From contig DAOUWT010000038.1 of NCBI GenBank assembly GCA_030666985.1, positions 1-14,350 on the forward strand: 14,350 bases of DNA, read 5' to 3'. The DNA comes from Chloroflexota bacterium. Lineage in GTDB: Bacteria > Chloroflexota > Anaerolineae > Anaerolineales > UBA11858. The position numbers and the translations under genes are program-made. Of this stretch, positions 6,220 to 13,699 are shown in pieces (positions within the stretch are counted from its first letter, which is position 1; the number at the start of each line of letters is the position of its first letter). The notes beneath the pieces are model-generated. The model was not told the origin of the DNA, did no database searches, and saw only the letters and a list, made by a program, of their open reading frames with translations.

Positions 6220-9200
6220 CCAACACCTGGTAAATCACCGTGTCTTGATCTTGATAAACGGATTCCCACAGCACGCCTTCCGCGGCGGGGAATTTTTCTA
6301 GGCCGGGGCCGGCGTAATGGGCGCGTTCTAGCTGACCCAGGATTATGTACTGAACATCGTATTGTTCGAGGAAATTATGGGCAGCGCTCGTGTCTGTTGT
6401 GGTGTAGAAGTCGTTCACGGCATCTACTCGTGCTTGGACATTGGCATTCGGATCAGCTCCGCGTTGTTGGCGCTGGTGCCAGTTCCATCCTACCACGCCA
6501 GGCAAGCCGGTATAGATGGTGTATCGTGTGGCCCAGTGATATTCAACTTGGTTGGCTTCCACGATCACCGGGGAACCTTCTACGTTCTCTTGGAGCCAGC
6601 GGATGGCGCGATGGTCTTGGCTGAGATCCATGGTGATGCCCGAGTCACCATATTCCGCGTACTGCATGTATTTCATGCCGTCCAGGGTGTGAGGAGCGTC
6701 TGTGGTCATGCGGTCTTCTATTTTCATTATCCCTCCCAAGAAGGGATAAAGGGCCGCCCCTCCCACCAGGCAGGCCAAACCAACCTGCCAAACAGCGCTA
6801 GCCCGGCGCGGCCACCGTTCCAGGGAGGAGAACAACCAGCCAAAGCTGGCCGCCGCGCTGATGGCGAGTAAAGTCCAGGCCTGCAAATAGAATTTGAAGA
6901 CGGTGTTCATGCGCCCAATATCACCCTGAAGGACGATGATTTCTACCATTAGGGTCATGGCTAAGGCGGTTCCTGTCAGGAAGAGCACAATTAGTTTAGG
7001 AGGGGAGAAATTGGGCCGCAGCAAGAGAATCCCGGCCCAAACCATGAGCGGGAGCGCCACCCAGACGACGGGTACACCCAAGCCGATCAGTGAAAAATCT
7101 CCCTCGGCTTTCGCAGGGGATAAAGGCACACCTAGAGCTATCAGCACTACCAAGAAGAGAAGCGCCAACCCCAGGATCAGGTCCCGGTAAGGTTTTAGCT
7201 TCCTCAAGGCGGAAAGCGGAGTGCGGGCCATCCAATCAACCGTCTCGTAGAACATCCAAGAAATGACCACGAACAAGAACACGCCCCAATGCGTGAGATA
7301 ATCTCCCAAGGGAGTATGGGTGCCATGCCAGAATCTTATTTTCGTGTACCCCTGCCCGTACCATTCGGCATAAGGGAGGTAAAAGAGATGAGCGAGTATC
7401 ACAAAGAGAGCTATTAGCCCTCCCATAATTCCTAAATGCTTGAGCTTATCCTTCAAGTTGCTCTCGCTGCGCAAACTCCAGAAAAAATAACCTAAGGCTA
7501 CACTTCCTAAGGCGAGATAAGGATAAAAATCCCAGGTGTTGGTGGGGCGTAGGGCGCCGACGACCAGGCTGCCTAGGAGCAGGCCTAAGAGGGTTTGAAG
7601 CCAAGATGACCTCACCCCCGGCCCCTCTCCTACGAGGAGAGGGGAGGCGGACTCCCTCTCCCTGTGGGAGAGGGCTGGGGTGAGGGCCAGGGATAGCATC
7701 CACGTTAGGGCCAGGAGGGTGAGGGGGAGAACGATGAAATGGGCGTGCAGATCACCGTAGAGGAAGGTGAAGAAGGGGAACTCCGTGATGGCTCCTCCAT
7801 GCTCAGAGCCAATAACCCGGCTGGGATTCCAATACCACTCATCAGGACGGATAGAAAAGCCCGCTCCCAAAAAAGCTTGCCAGATGCCTTGAAAAGTCCA
7901 TTTTATCTTGTGGAATAGTGACGCGCTCCCGACATCTACACCGGCAGACGCCAAACGCTGAAAACCCCGGAAAACCATGCGCAGCGTCCCCAGGTTTCCC
8001 AGCACAGCCATCCCCAATAGGCCCGCCAAACCGGCCTGAAAGCGGCGTTTCTCGCTCAGGTTCCAAACAATGGAAAATGCTCCCAAGGCTATTAGCATCA
8101 AGAGCGTGGGCAGAATCAGGTTATAGGCAAAGGCTGGCACAATCCCCAAGAATTTGACTAGGACGCCCACAAAGACAAAGCCATAATAATAGTAGTTGAT
8201 GTATCCGCCTGCGTACCAGGGGTCATAGGGCGGGAAGGAGGTACTTTTTAGGACGGCATTGAAATATGAGAAGTCCATCGGTTTTTCGCCCCCTTTCCAG
8301 GGATGCCACAGGTCGGGGTTCCCAAAACGTATCAGGAGGGCGATGGCGAAAACGGCCAGGGCTAAGCCTTCCACCATCAAGAAATAGCGCCGATTGGAGC
8401 GCCATTCCTTCCGTAATGCTTCCCGCTGCTGGTATGCAAAACCACCCCCCATCGCTCCCAGCAAAACCAAGCCCAGGGCAATTGTCCCCCGCGTAAATGG
8501 AATGCGGGCCGAGCCTGCTATCCACACCAAATAAGACAAAAGCAACAGGCCCACCGTCCGCGCCAGGGGGTATCCGCGATCGTCCAAGGCGGGGAAGAGG
8601 TAACGCAGCAGGGGGTAGGCGGCCAGTCCCAACACGGTGACGCTCAGGTACCAGAGTATCACGCCCAAGATTTGATAACGGTTATGGGCGGCATCAGGGT
8701 TGAAGATGGTTGACCATGTCCCGCCCTGTCTTTGCTCCTCTAAACGAGAAGGGGGAAGCGTTAAATCTTGGGGGGGATTATCGGCCCGTGAGCGGCCGGC
8801 CTGCTTGGGGGTGAGGTGAACCACGGCGGAGAGGTCTACCGCTCCCAGAACCTGCTGCACGTGGGATGCGTCGTAGTCCTGCGTTTTCTGGAAGATGAAA
8901 ACCTTGGGATGGTCGTAGACCGTGAAGGATTCCTCTGAAGGCTGGTCGTTGATCTCCAATATTCCCAGGCTGGGATTGGATTGGAAGACTTTTATCAGCT
9001 CAAAGCCAAAATCGCCCTGGGAGGTGCCGGGTTGGGCGACGTTATAACAACCCTCTAGCTCTTGCCCGGGGGGACAGCCCAGCAGGTGGCGGTAATACTC
9101 GCTGGTGAGGGGATAACGCTCTGGGACGCGGGTGGTGCTGGCCCACTGCCGGCTGGAGGTGATGAATATGTAATCGGCCCGGTCGAGGGTCGAGGTGAAA

Positions 9201-11167
9201 CGCTCCAATTTCTCGGCGTTGTCGTCCCAATATAATTCAAAATTCAGGTCTCCCTGGTAAATGCCTCCGAAGGGATCGTAACCATCCATGCGCAGCGGCT
9301 GGCCGTCATCCCAGGCAGATTCGTTAGCCACGGCTGCCCCCAGGAGAGAAATTTCGCCTTCCCCGACGAGGGAAAGCACCAATTGGTAGGGTTCACCTTC
9401 CGTGAGAGAAGGTGTGTGTGCGAGGTCAAGAACGAGATTCGTCTCCCCGTCATGGAAGGCTATCTCGGCCTCGAAGACACCCAAGGGTTGGGCATTTCCC
9501 GGTGCGAAAAGCTCTATCCGCAGCGTTTGGGAGTCTCCCAGACCACTTTCGTCTTGGATATGCGGGAGCGTGAGGGTAGTCAACTCCCCAGAGGATCGGG
9601 CCGTGAAAGCCGTATTCCAGGGAACCTTGGCCGAGATCGTTGTCCCTTGGGGATAGGGCAAGAGTTGCGCGGATAGGCCATCCTCGGTCTCAATTGACAA
9701 GGTGACTGGCCCTGGCACGTGTTGGAATATCCAGCGGGTGGCCTCGACGCGGGTGTGGGGGCGGGTGTAGATGCGGGTGAAGGCGTAGGCGTAGGCGAAT
9801 GTGGCTGTGAAAACAGCTACGGCAACTATTGTCCGCACGGCCCTCACCCACCTCTCCCTCAGCGACCTCTCCCCCGGCCCCTCTCCTACAAGGAGAGGGG
9901 GGACGGGGGTGCGGGGACGTTTGACCGCAAACACGGCCCAGGCCGCAAAAAGGCTCAAAAGCGGGTATATGGGAAGTTGGTATCGCAGCATGGGATTCCA
10001 CTGGATAGATTGCCAGCCGAAATATAAAGCCACCCATCCCCAGACTAAAAGGTGGCGTTTCCATGTCTTTTCTTTGAACATGCGCCAGGCCATCCCCAGG
10101 AAACCGGCCCAGGCTAAAATGCCCAAGGGGAGACCTAACCCCCACAGAACCAGGTTTTGAACCGAGAACCAAAGCGGGCGTCTGGCCCACTGCAAAGCGG
10201 GGGGGAAGTCTACATCCCCTGCCATCTGAGCACGGATAGATTTCATGTTGTCAAGCCACAACTCATTGGGCCTTAGGCCAAAAAATCCCGGCCCGCTGAA
10301 GGCATAGGGCTGAAAGATGCGAAAGGCGAGAATGCTCACAAGGGCCGCTAAGAGTAAATATCCAAAAATCCTGGCCGCTTTCTGGACCCGCTTTTCAGAA
10401 GGCAATTTTGACCAATAAATCCAGGCCGCGAGCGGCAAAACAACGGCCACCGGGGCCGCGCTGATTTTAGAGGCAACTGCCATTCCTAAGGCTAATCCGA
10501 ATAATAAAAAGGAGGATAACTTTAGCGTGCCGGGTTGGGCAGCGACCCCAGACTTCCGAAGTCTTCGAGACTTCGGAAGTCTGGGGTCTAGGAGGTCTTG
10601 GGTTGTTGCTATTTCTACGGCAAAATAGACGGCCAAAGTCATAAAAAAGGTTGTGAAGGTATCTACGGCGTAAAAATGAGATAATTGGATAGGGAGCACG
10701 GCCATAGCTAAAAAAGCCGCTCCCAACAGGCCCACTCGGCGATTGTATAAACGTGTCCCAATAAAATACACTAAGGTTACAGTCATGAGATCCATCATAG
10801 CTGAGAGCACCCGTCCCACCAGGTAGACATCTCCATACCCAACTTTCCCCAACCCTTCCCCCACGTAGCGGACGATGAAAATGGGCAAGGTTCCGTAAAC
10901 GTAAAAGCCATATCCCCGGTTGTGAGGGTTCAAACTTGAATTGGCGGTGTCGAAATACTCCCCCACGTTTTCTACCGAGTGAATGGCGGATGTTACCATT
11001 GTCAAGAAACGCTCATCGGGGTGAAGGTGTTGGTTCTCGTCCCAATCCAATCCTACCAGGCGGAGGTATCCTCCCCCTATTAAGATAAGGACCAATAGAA
11101 TTACATATATCCAGCGTGACACAGGGGATGGTTCGTTTTGCTGATTAAATAGGTTTACACTTTTCAT
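6212..11167 (-). CDS. GT39-like glycosyltransferase fused to a Chlor_Arch_YYY (DUF2298) domain
   Basis: A 1651-aa polytopic membrane protein. Residues 20-480 form a GT-C/PMT-type domain with the acidic HPDERF loop motif (49-54) after the first helix and RVGLLGAAFLAMAVLPIQLSHFYAVDT (142-170, in family-typical style). Residues about 480-815 are mostly soluble, beta-strand-like and presumably extracytoplasmic. Residues about 820-1651 are a YYY domain: YYYYG (992-996), GDLHAH (1138-1143), FKFYLQAW (1424-1431), then a soluble C-terminal lobe with GLPGVVGWNWH near 1550. The same motifs in the same order occur in the 824-aa neighbour. The family is known from Chloroflexi and archaea as single-domain proteins and as larger multidomain ones; its reaction is unproven. 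Three palindromic elements are embedded in frame. A sugar transferase or partner activity on polyprenyl-linked donors is inferred. Confidence 0.9.
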   Translation of the reverse strand: MKSVNLFNQQNEPSPVSRWIYVILLVLILIGGGYLRLVGLDWDENQHLHPDERFLTMVTSAIHSVENVGEYFDTANSSLNPHNRGYGFYVYGTLPIFIVRYVGEGLGKVGYGDVYLVGRVLSAMMDLMTVTLVYFIGTRLYNRRVGLLGAAFLAMAVLPIQLSHFYAVDTFTTFFMTLAVYFAVEIATTQDLLDPRLPKSRRLRKSGVAAQPGTLKLSSFLLFGLALGMAVASKISAAPVAVVLPLAAWIYWSKLPSEKRVQKAARIFGYLLLAALVSILAFRIFQPYAFSGPGFFGLRPNELWLDNMKSIRAQMAGDVDFPPALQWARRPLWFSVQNLVLWGLGLPLGILAWAGFLGMAWRMFKEKTWKRHLLVWGWVALYFGWQSIQWNPMLRYQLPIYPLLSLFAAWAVFAVKRPRTPVPPLLVGEGPGERSLRERWVRAVRTIVAVAVFTATFAYAYAFTRIYTRPHTRVEATRWIFQHVPGPVTLSIETEDGLSAQLLPYPQGTTISAKVPWNTAFTARSSGELTTLTLPHIQDESGLGDSQTLRIELFAPGNAQPLGVFEAEIAFHDGETNLVLDLAHTPSLTEGEPYQLVLSLVGEGEISLLGAAVANESAWDDGQPLRMDGYDPFGGIYQGDLNFELYWDDNAEKLERFTSTLDRADYIFITSSRQWASTTRVPERYPLTSEYYRHLLGCPPGQELEGCYNVAQPGTSQGDFGFELIKVFQSNPSLGILEINDQPSEESFTVYDHPKVFIFQKTQDYDASHVQQVLGAVDLSAVVHLTPKQAGRSRADNPPQDLTLPPSRLEEQRQGGTWSTIFNPDAAHNRYQILGVILWYLSVTVLGLAAYPLLRYLFPALDDRGYPLARTVGLLLLSYLVWIAGSARIPFTRGTIALGLVLLGAMGGGFAYQQREALRKEWRSNRRYFLMVEGLALAVFAIALLIRFGNPDLWHPWKGGEKPMDFSYFNAVLKSTSFPPYDPWYAGGYINYYYYGFVFVGVLVKFLGIVPAFAYNLILPTLLMLIALGAFSIVWNLSEKRRFQAGLAGLLGMAVLGNLGTLRMVFRGFQRLASAGVDVGSASLFHKIKWTFQGIWQAFLGAGFSIRPDEWYWNPSRVIGSEHGGAITEFPFFTFLYGDLHAHFIVLPLTLLALTWMLSLALTPALSHRERESASPLLVGEGPGVRSSWLQTLLGLLLGSLVVGALRPTNTWDFYPYLALGSVALGYFFWSLRSESNLKDKLKHLGIMGGLIALFVILAHLFYLPYAEWYGQGYTKIRFWHGTHTPLGDYLTHWGVFLFVVISWMFYETVDWMARTPLSALRKLKPYRDLILGLALLFLVVLIALGVPLSPAKAEGDFSLIGLGVPVVWVALPLMVWAGILLLRPNFSPPKLIVLFLTGTALAMTLMVEIIVLQGDIGRMNTVFKFYLQAWTLLAISAAASFGWLFSSLERWPRRASAVWQVGLACLVGGAALYPFLGGIMKIEDRMTTDAPHTLDGMKYMQYAEYGDSGITMDLSQDHRAIRWLQENVEGSPVIVEANQVEYHWATRYTIYTGLPGVVGWNWHQRQQRGADPNANVQARVDAVNDFYTTTDTSAAHNFLEQYDVQYIILGQLERAHYAGPGLEKFPAAEGVLWESVYQDQDTVIYQVLGD
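7611..7684. repeat. REP-like double-hairpin element inside the fusion gene (copy 2)
   Basis: The outer arms CTCACCCC (7611-7618) and GGGGTGAG (7677-7684) enclose two stems: CCCCTCTCCT/AGGAGAGGGG (7622-7644) and CCCTCTCCC/GGGAGAGGG (7654-7674). It is read in frame as TPALSHRERESASPLLVGEG, in a loop between helices of the YYY domain just after GDLHAH. The peptide LTPALSHRERE...PLLVGEGPGVR is typical of a dispersed element seen across many bacterial genomes. Confidence 0.8.
9843..9914. repeat. REP-like GC-rich hairpin element inside the fusion gene (copy 1)
   Basis: CCCCTCTCCT (9878-9887) and AGGAGAGGGG (9891-9900) form a perfect 10-bp stem with an ACA loop, preceded by CTCACCC and CCTCTCC blocks. 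It is translated in frame as PPLLVGEGPGER near residues 425-435, between a hydrophobic helix and a basic RERWVRAVRT segment. The same stem occurs at 7622-7644. Outer boundaries are approximate. Confidence 0.7.
10544..10588. repeat. Perfect 45-bp hairpin element inside the fusion gene, in frame
   Basis: Two 21-bp arms (10544-10564 and 10568-10588) are exactly complementary around a TCG loop. It occupies 15 whole codons (residues 194-208, DPRLPKSRRLRKSGV). It adds a strongly basic stretch to a loop between membrane helices of the GT39 domain, where a positive charge suits a cytoplasmic side. It looks like a protein-coding palindromic element analogous in behaviour to the RPEs of Rickettsia; homology to these is not claimed. 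Confidence 0.85.
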
Positions 11168-11171
11168 AATG

Positions 11172-11354
11172 TCATACCCCCTTATTTTTCACTGTCATTG
11201 CGAGGAACGGCGTGAAACAGAGAGACAAAGCAATCTCCTGGACAACAGGGAGACTGCCACGTCGCAAAATACGCTCCTCGCAGTGACATAGTAATCTTGA
11301 AAGTGTATACATATTTGTGAACCAGCCCAAATGCAACTTGTTTTTTACGTTCAT
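11172..11354 (-). CDS. Doubtful 60-codon ORF upstream of the fusion gene
   Basis: An ATG at 11354 is preceded by a strong GAGGA (11361-11365) at 6-nt spacing. The frame ends with TGA four bases before the 1651-aa start codon. The first about 23 residues (MNVKNKLHLGWFTNMYTL...) match nothing I recognise. The following stretch is a translation of the MITE-like element at 11193-11288, which argues against a conserved protein. It could be a leader peptide coupled to the fusion gene, a decayed gene that took an element insertion, or chance. Confidence 0.2.
   Translation of the reverse strand: MNVKNKLHLGWFTNMYTLSRLLCHCEERILRRGSLPVVQEIALSLCFTPFLAMTVKNKGV
11177..11183 (-). promoter_or_regulatory. 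Ribosome binding site of the 1651-aa gene
   Basis: AAGGGGG stands 9 nt before the ATG at 11167 and supports that start over the in-frame alternatives. It lies just outside the MITE-like repeat. Confidence 0.5.
11193..11288. repeat. MITE-like interspersed repeat with terminal inverted repeats
   Basis: The 17-base ends TGTCATTGCGAGGAACG and, read in reverse complement, TGTCACTGCGAGGAGCG match at 15 of 17. Inside, GACAAAGCAATCTCC and GGGAGACTGCCACGTC form a second, weaker pair, so the whole 96 bp can fold back. This ATTGCGAGGA...CAATCTCC pattern is a widespread non-coding dispersed element of bacteria, often seen as spurious ORFs. It ends 25 bp before the start codon of the 1651-aa gene and so forms much of its 5' leader. 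No transposase is present. Confidence 0.75.
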
Positions 11355-11389
11355 AATCAATCCTCGTACTTGTTCAAAATATGGGATTT

Positions 11390-11424
11390 GCGTGATGCGT
11401 GTTGCGTGATGCGTGTTGCGTTTT
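11390..11424. repeat. 7-bp tandem array (5 units)
   Basis: Plus-strand units are GCGTGAT, GCGTGTT, GCGTGAT, GCGTGTT, GCGTTTT, alternating two words with no slippage. It lies in the 326-bp gap between the 726-aa and 1651-aa genes. Confidence 0.85.
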
Positions 11425-11429
11425 TTCCA

Positions 11430-11472
11430 CAGGTGCAACGCACTTCTAAAACCATGAAGTGCAATGCACCTG
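11430..11472. repeat. Imperfect inverted repeat / stem-loop
   Basis: Arms CAGGTGCAACGCACTTC (11430-11446) and GAAGTGCAATGCACCTG (11456-11472) are complementary at 15 of 17 positions around a 9-base loop. The structure lies 21 bp beyond the 726-aa stop codon. In the gene direction it is followed by an A-run rather than a T-run, so it is not a canonical intrinsic terminator. It may be a dispersed palindromic repeat or an mRNA 3'-end structure. Confidence 0.6.
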
Positions 11473-11493
11473 TTGTTGAATTTCGAGCAATTA

Positions 11494-13674
11494 TCAATCC
11501 TCAGTGCCTTGAGAAGGCACGAAGTAAATCATAAAATTTTGTCCCTCGTACTCTGCCTCATATAAATCCATAATTCCACCTGGATACAGCTCGCGCAAAA
11601 TTTCTTCCGTTTCGGTATCAATGGGTTTGAACAAGAATAATTTCGGCCCCGTTAGCTCCAAGGTGGATGGCAAATCTGGCCCCCATAAGGCGTAATCTTT
11701 GAGGGGATACCCGGCCCTGATGCCGACCAAACGCGTATCCACCCAGTGAGGATAAGGCACCACCCAAGCGTGATCCGCATCCCCAATGGTGTCGTCAAAT
11801 TGGCGGATGACGGCTCCTAACTCTGAGGTGTTCCAAGCACTTTTTTCAAATTGGTCGTGATAGTCATGAAAAACGAGATCATAATTTTGGATGGCAGATA
11901 GAGCTAAAAGTGCACTAACCAGGCCCCAGGCGAAAGCCTCTCCCCAGCGGGAGCCTAGCCGATGCAGCAGGCTGCGCCCCAATCCCTCCAACGCTATGGC
12001 GGCGATGAGGAACACGGGAATTATCGCGCCGCCGGTGCGGTTAAGGCATGGGTTTTCTACCGGAAAGGCTAGAGATAATACAGAAGCTATTAGCAACAAG
12101 GGCACAGAAAGCAATAAGAAAAGATCAAGCCAGTGCCGTTCCCGCGCGTAGCGCAGGAGCAAAGTCACCGCGCCCAAAGTGAACAAAGCCGCCGAAACAA
12201 CACCCAACGCCGGACGCCCGGGAACAGAGTGCACCCACGTCCCTCCATTATCCCACTGGAACATGGTGATCGCCCGCCACAAATTCTGGAAGAAGATTTT
12301 GCCCGCCGGCTCAGGTAAAGGACTTTCCATGCCAGACATGCGAGTCAGAGAGCGGTACATGAAGGCATCGTAATTTTCAATAGCATAGCGCAACAAAGGC
12401 AGGAAGACTATCAAAGAGATCAACACCACCAAGCCCAAGGCTAAGAGGGTTTCTTTGCGTTTCAAAGAAGACCGCTGGTGCAGGAAATAGACCACAAAAG
12501 CCACTATCACGGTAAGCGGGACTACGCGAAAAGAACTGTAGCCGTGGAGTCCCAGGCCCAGAGCAATCCCGGCGTAAAGGAAATCGTTCCGGCGCCGGTG
12601 TCGCAGACCTCGGATCAGGTAATATAGTAGGGGGGCAACAAAAAGGGGATAAAGAGCAAAGCGCAGGGCAACCCTAGAGAGGACATTCGGCCAATAGGCC
12701 ACTCCGGCCAGGAACATAGCCAAAAGCCCAACCCGGCGATTAGCTATTTCCTTGCCCAGTAGGTAAATATAGGGCAAGGTCAATAATCCCGCCAAGCCGG
12801 TCCCGATTTTGAGGCTCAGAAAGGATAAACCAGTGCCGAAGACTTTGGCGACTGCGGCTGTGAGGTACATTTGAATGGCTTCCCGGCCCGTGTTGCGGGG
12901 GAAGAAAATAGAATACTGCCCGTTCAGCACATCAGACACATCGAGTAATTTTTCGGCGTGGTCGCTGAACATTTCCGGGGGAACTTCGTTCAGTTGATAA
13001 AATCGGAAAAAGATTATTACGCCAAAGACAGCAATGACCAGCAAGCTCCAGGGCGAAAAGCGCACCCCCTCCTGCCAGAAGCGTTTCCAGCCAGCCTTGA
13101 TCTTCTCTACCCAACCTTCTTTCAACCAGAAGGCTCTCACAAAGGCGGCTAACGTCATCCCCCAAATAGTGAGGTTAAAGAATGTAAAGCGATTGCCCCC
13201 CAAGAAGACAAAGGTCAATATAGCTGACACGCTGCCAAAGACGAACCAGCCTACCCGCTGGGCGAAGAAATCACTCTCACTCTCTCTATCCAAAGCTGGG
13301 AAGGAATCAATGTGCCATTTATCGCGAAAAATCAGCCATACCAGGCTAAGCACGGCTAGCGCGTAAAAAGTTATTCCTGCCTTCAGGGAGTGGCGGGGGG
13401 GTTCGAGGGCCAATTGTCCTATCAGGGCCAGCACGATGGGAACTAAGACGAGTAAGTTTCCCCACGAGAAAATGCGCTCTTCAGGCCCTTTAGGCACTTG
13501 AGGTTCCTCTCGAACGTCAATGCGATCCCGTTGCTCTGAGGCAGCATTCACATCTTCTGCAACAGCAGCGCCGCTCTCTTCACCTGGCAATTCGGGAATT
13601 TCTATGGCAATCTTCCGCCAAAAAGTCAATTTTGCGATTACGTAATCTAGTACGGTTGGTTCGTCCATAGTCAT
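11494..13674 (-). CDS. GT39/PMT-like polytopic membrane glycosyltransferase (GT-C fold)
   Basis: A 726-aa protein, probably a polyprenyl-phosphate-sugar-dependent glycosyltransferase of the PMT_2/ArnT superfamily in the cytoplasmic membrane. An acidic N-terminal tail (about 1-65) is followed by roughly four extra hydrophobic helices. The GT-C core starts near residue 210. Its first extracytoplasmic loop carries SDH at 237-239 in place of the usual DE pair, followed by a family-like FPRNTGREA segment. The RVGLLAM and LSRVALRFALYPLF stretches match GT39 architecture, and the last about 110 residues form a soluble lobe (WVVPYPHWVDTR, KLFLFKP). The first ATG in frame is at 13674; the longer frame needs a TTG and runs through the heptad array, so it was rejected. 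An ATG two codons later (13668) is also possible, and the ribosome binding site is weak (AAGAG). Donor and acceptor are unknown. Confidence 0.85.
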   Translation of the reverse strand: MTMDEPTVLDYVIAKLTFWRKIAIEIPELPGEESGAAVAEDVNAASEQRDRIDVREEPQVPKGPEERIFSWGNLLVLVPIVLALIGQLALEPPRHSLKAGITFYALAVLSLVWLIFRDKWHIDSFPALDRESESDFFAQRVGWFVFGSVSAILTFVFLGGNRFTFFNLTIWGMTLAAFVRAFWLKEGWVEKIKAGWKRFWQEGVRFSPWSLLVIAVFGVIIFFRFYQLNEVPPEMFSDHAEKLLDVSDVLNGQYSIFFPRNTGREAIQMYLTAAVAKVFGTGLSFLSLKIGTGLAGLLTLPYIYLLGKEIANRRVGLLAMFLAGVAYWPNVLSRVALRFALYPLFVAPLLYYLIRGLRHRRRNDFLYAGIALGLGLHGYSSFRVVPLTVIVAFVVYFLHQRSSLKRKETLLALGLVVLISLIVFLPLLRYAIENYDAFMYRSLTRMSGMESPLPEPAGKIFFQNLWRAITMFQWDNGGTWVHSVPGRPALGVVSAALFTLGAVTLLLRYARERHWLDLFLLLSVPLLLIASVLSLAFPVENPCLNRTGGAIIPVFLIAAIALEGLGRSLLHRLGSRWGEAFAWGLVSALLALSAIQNYDLVFHDYHDQFEKSAWNTSELGAVIRQFDDTIGDADHAWVVPYPHWVDTRLVGIRAGYPLKDYALWGPDLPSTLELTGPKLFLFKPIDTETEEILRELYPGGIMDLYEAEYEGQNFMIYFVPSQGTED

Positions 13675-13699
13675 AGGCGAAACTCTTTGAGAAATAATA

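Noticed and set aside
6362..6871. 169-codon plus-strand open frame opposite the fusion gene
   Set aside because: No domain, no initiation signal; the minus-strand protein here carries conserved YYY-domain motifs.
7611..7684. Intrinsic terminator or gene end inside the fusion gene
   Set aside because: The stems are GC-rich but have no T-run, and the reading frame runs through them into a well-conserved domain.
6212..11167. Two genes joined by an artefactual frame
   Set aside because: The frame is continuous, with coherent protein sequence between the GT39-like and YYY domains, and larger multidomain YYY proteins are a known class.
11289..11389. Sigma70 promoter for the fusion gene
   Set aside because: TTGCAT and TATGTA stand 17 bp apart on the minus strand, but each matches the consensus poorly; AT content alone could explain them.
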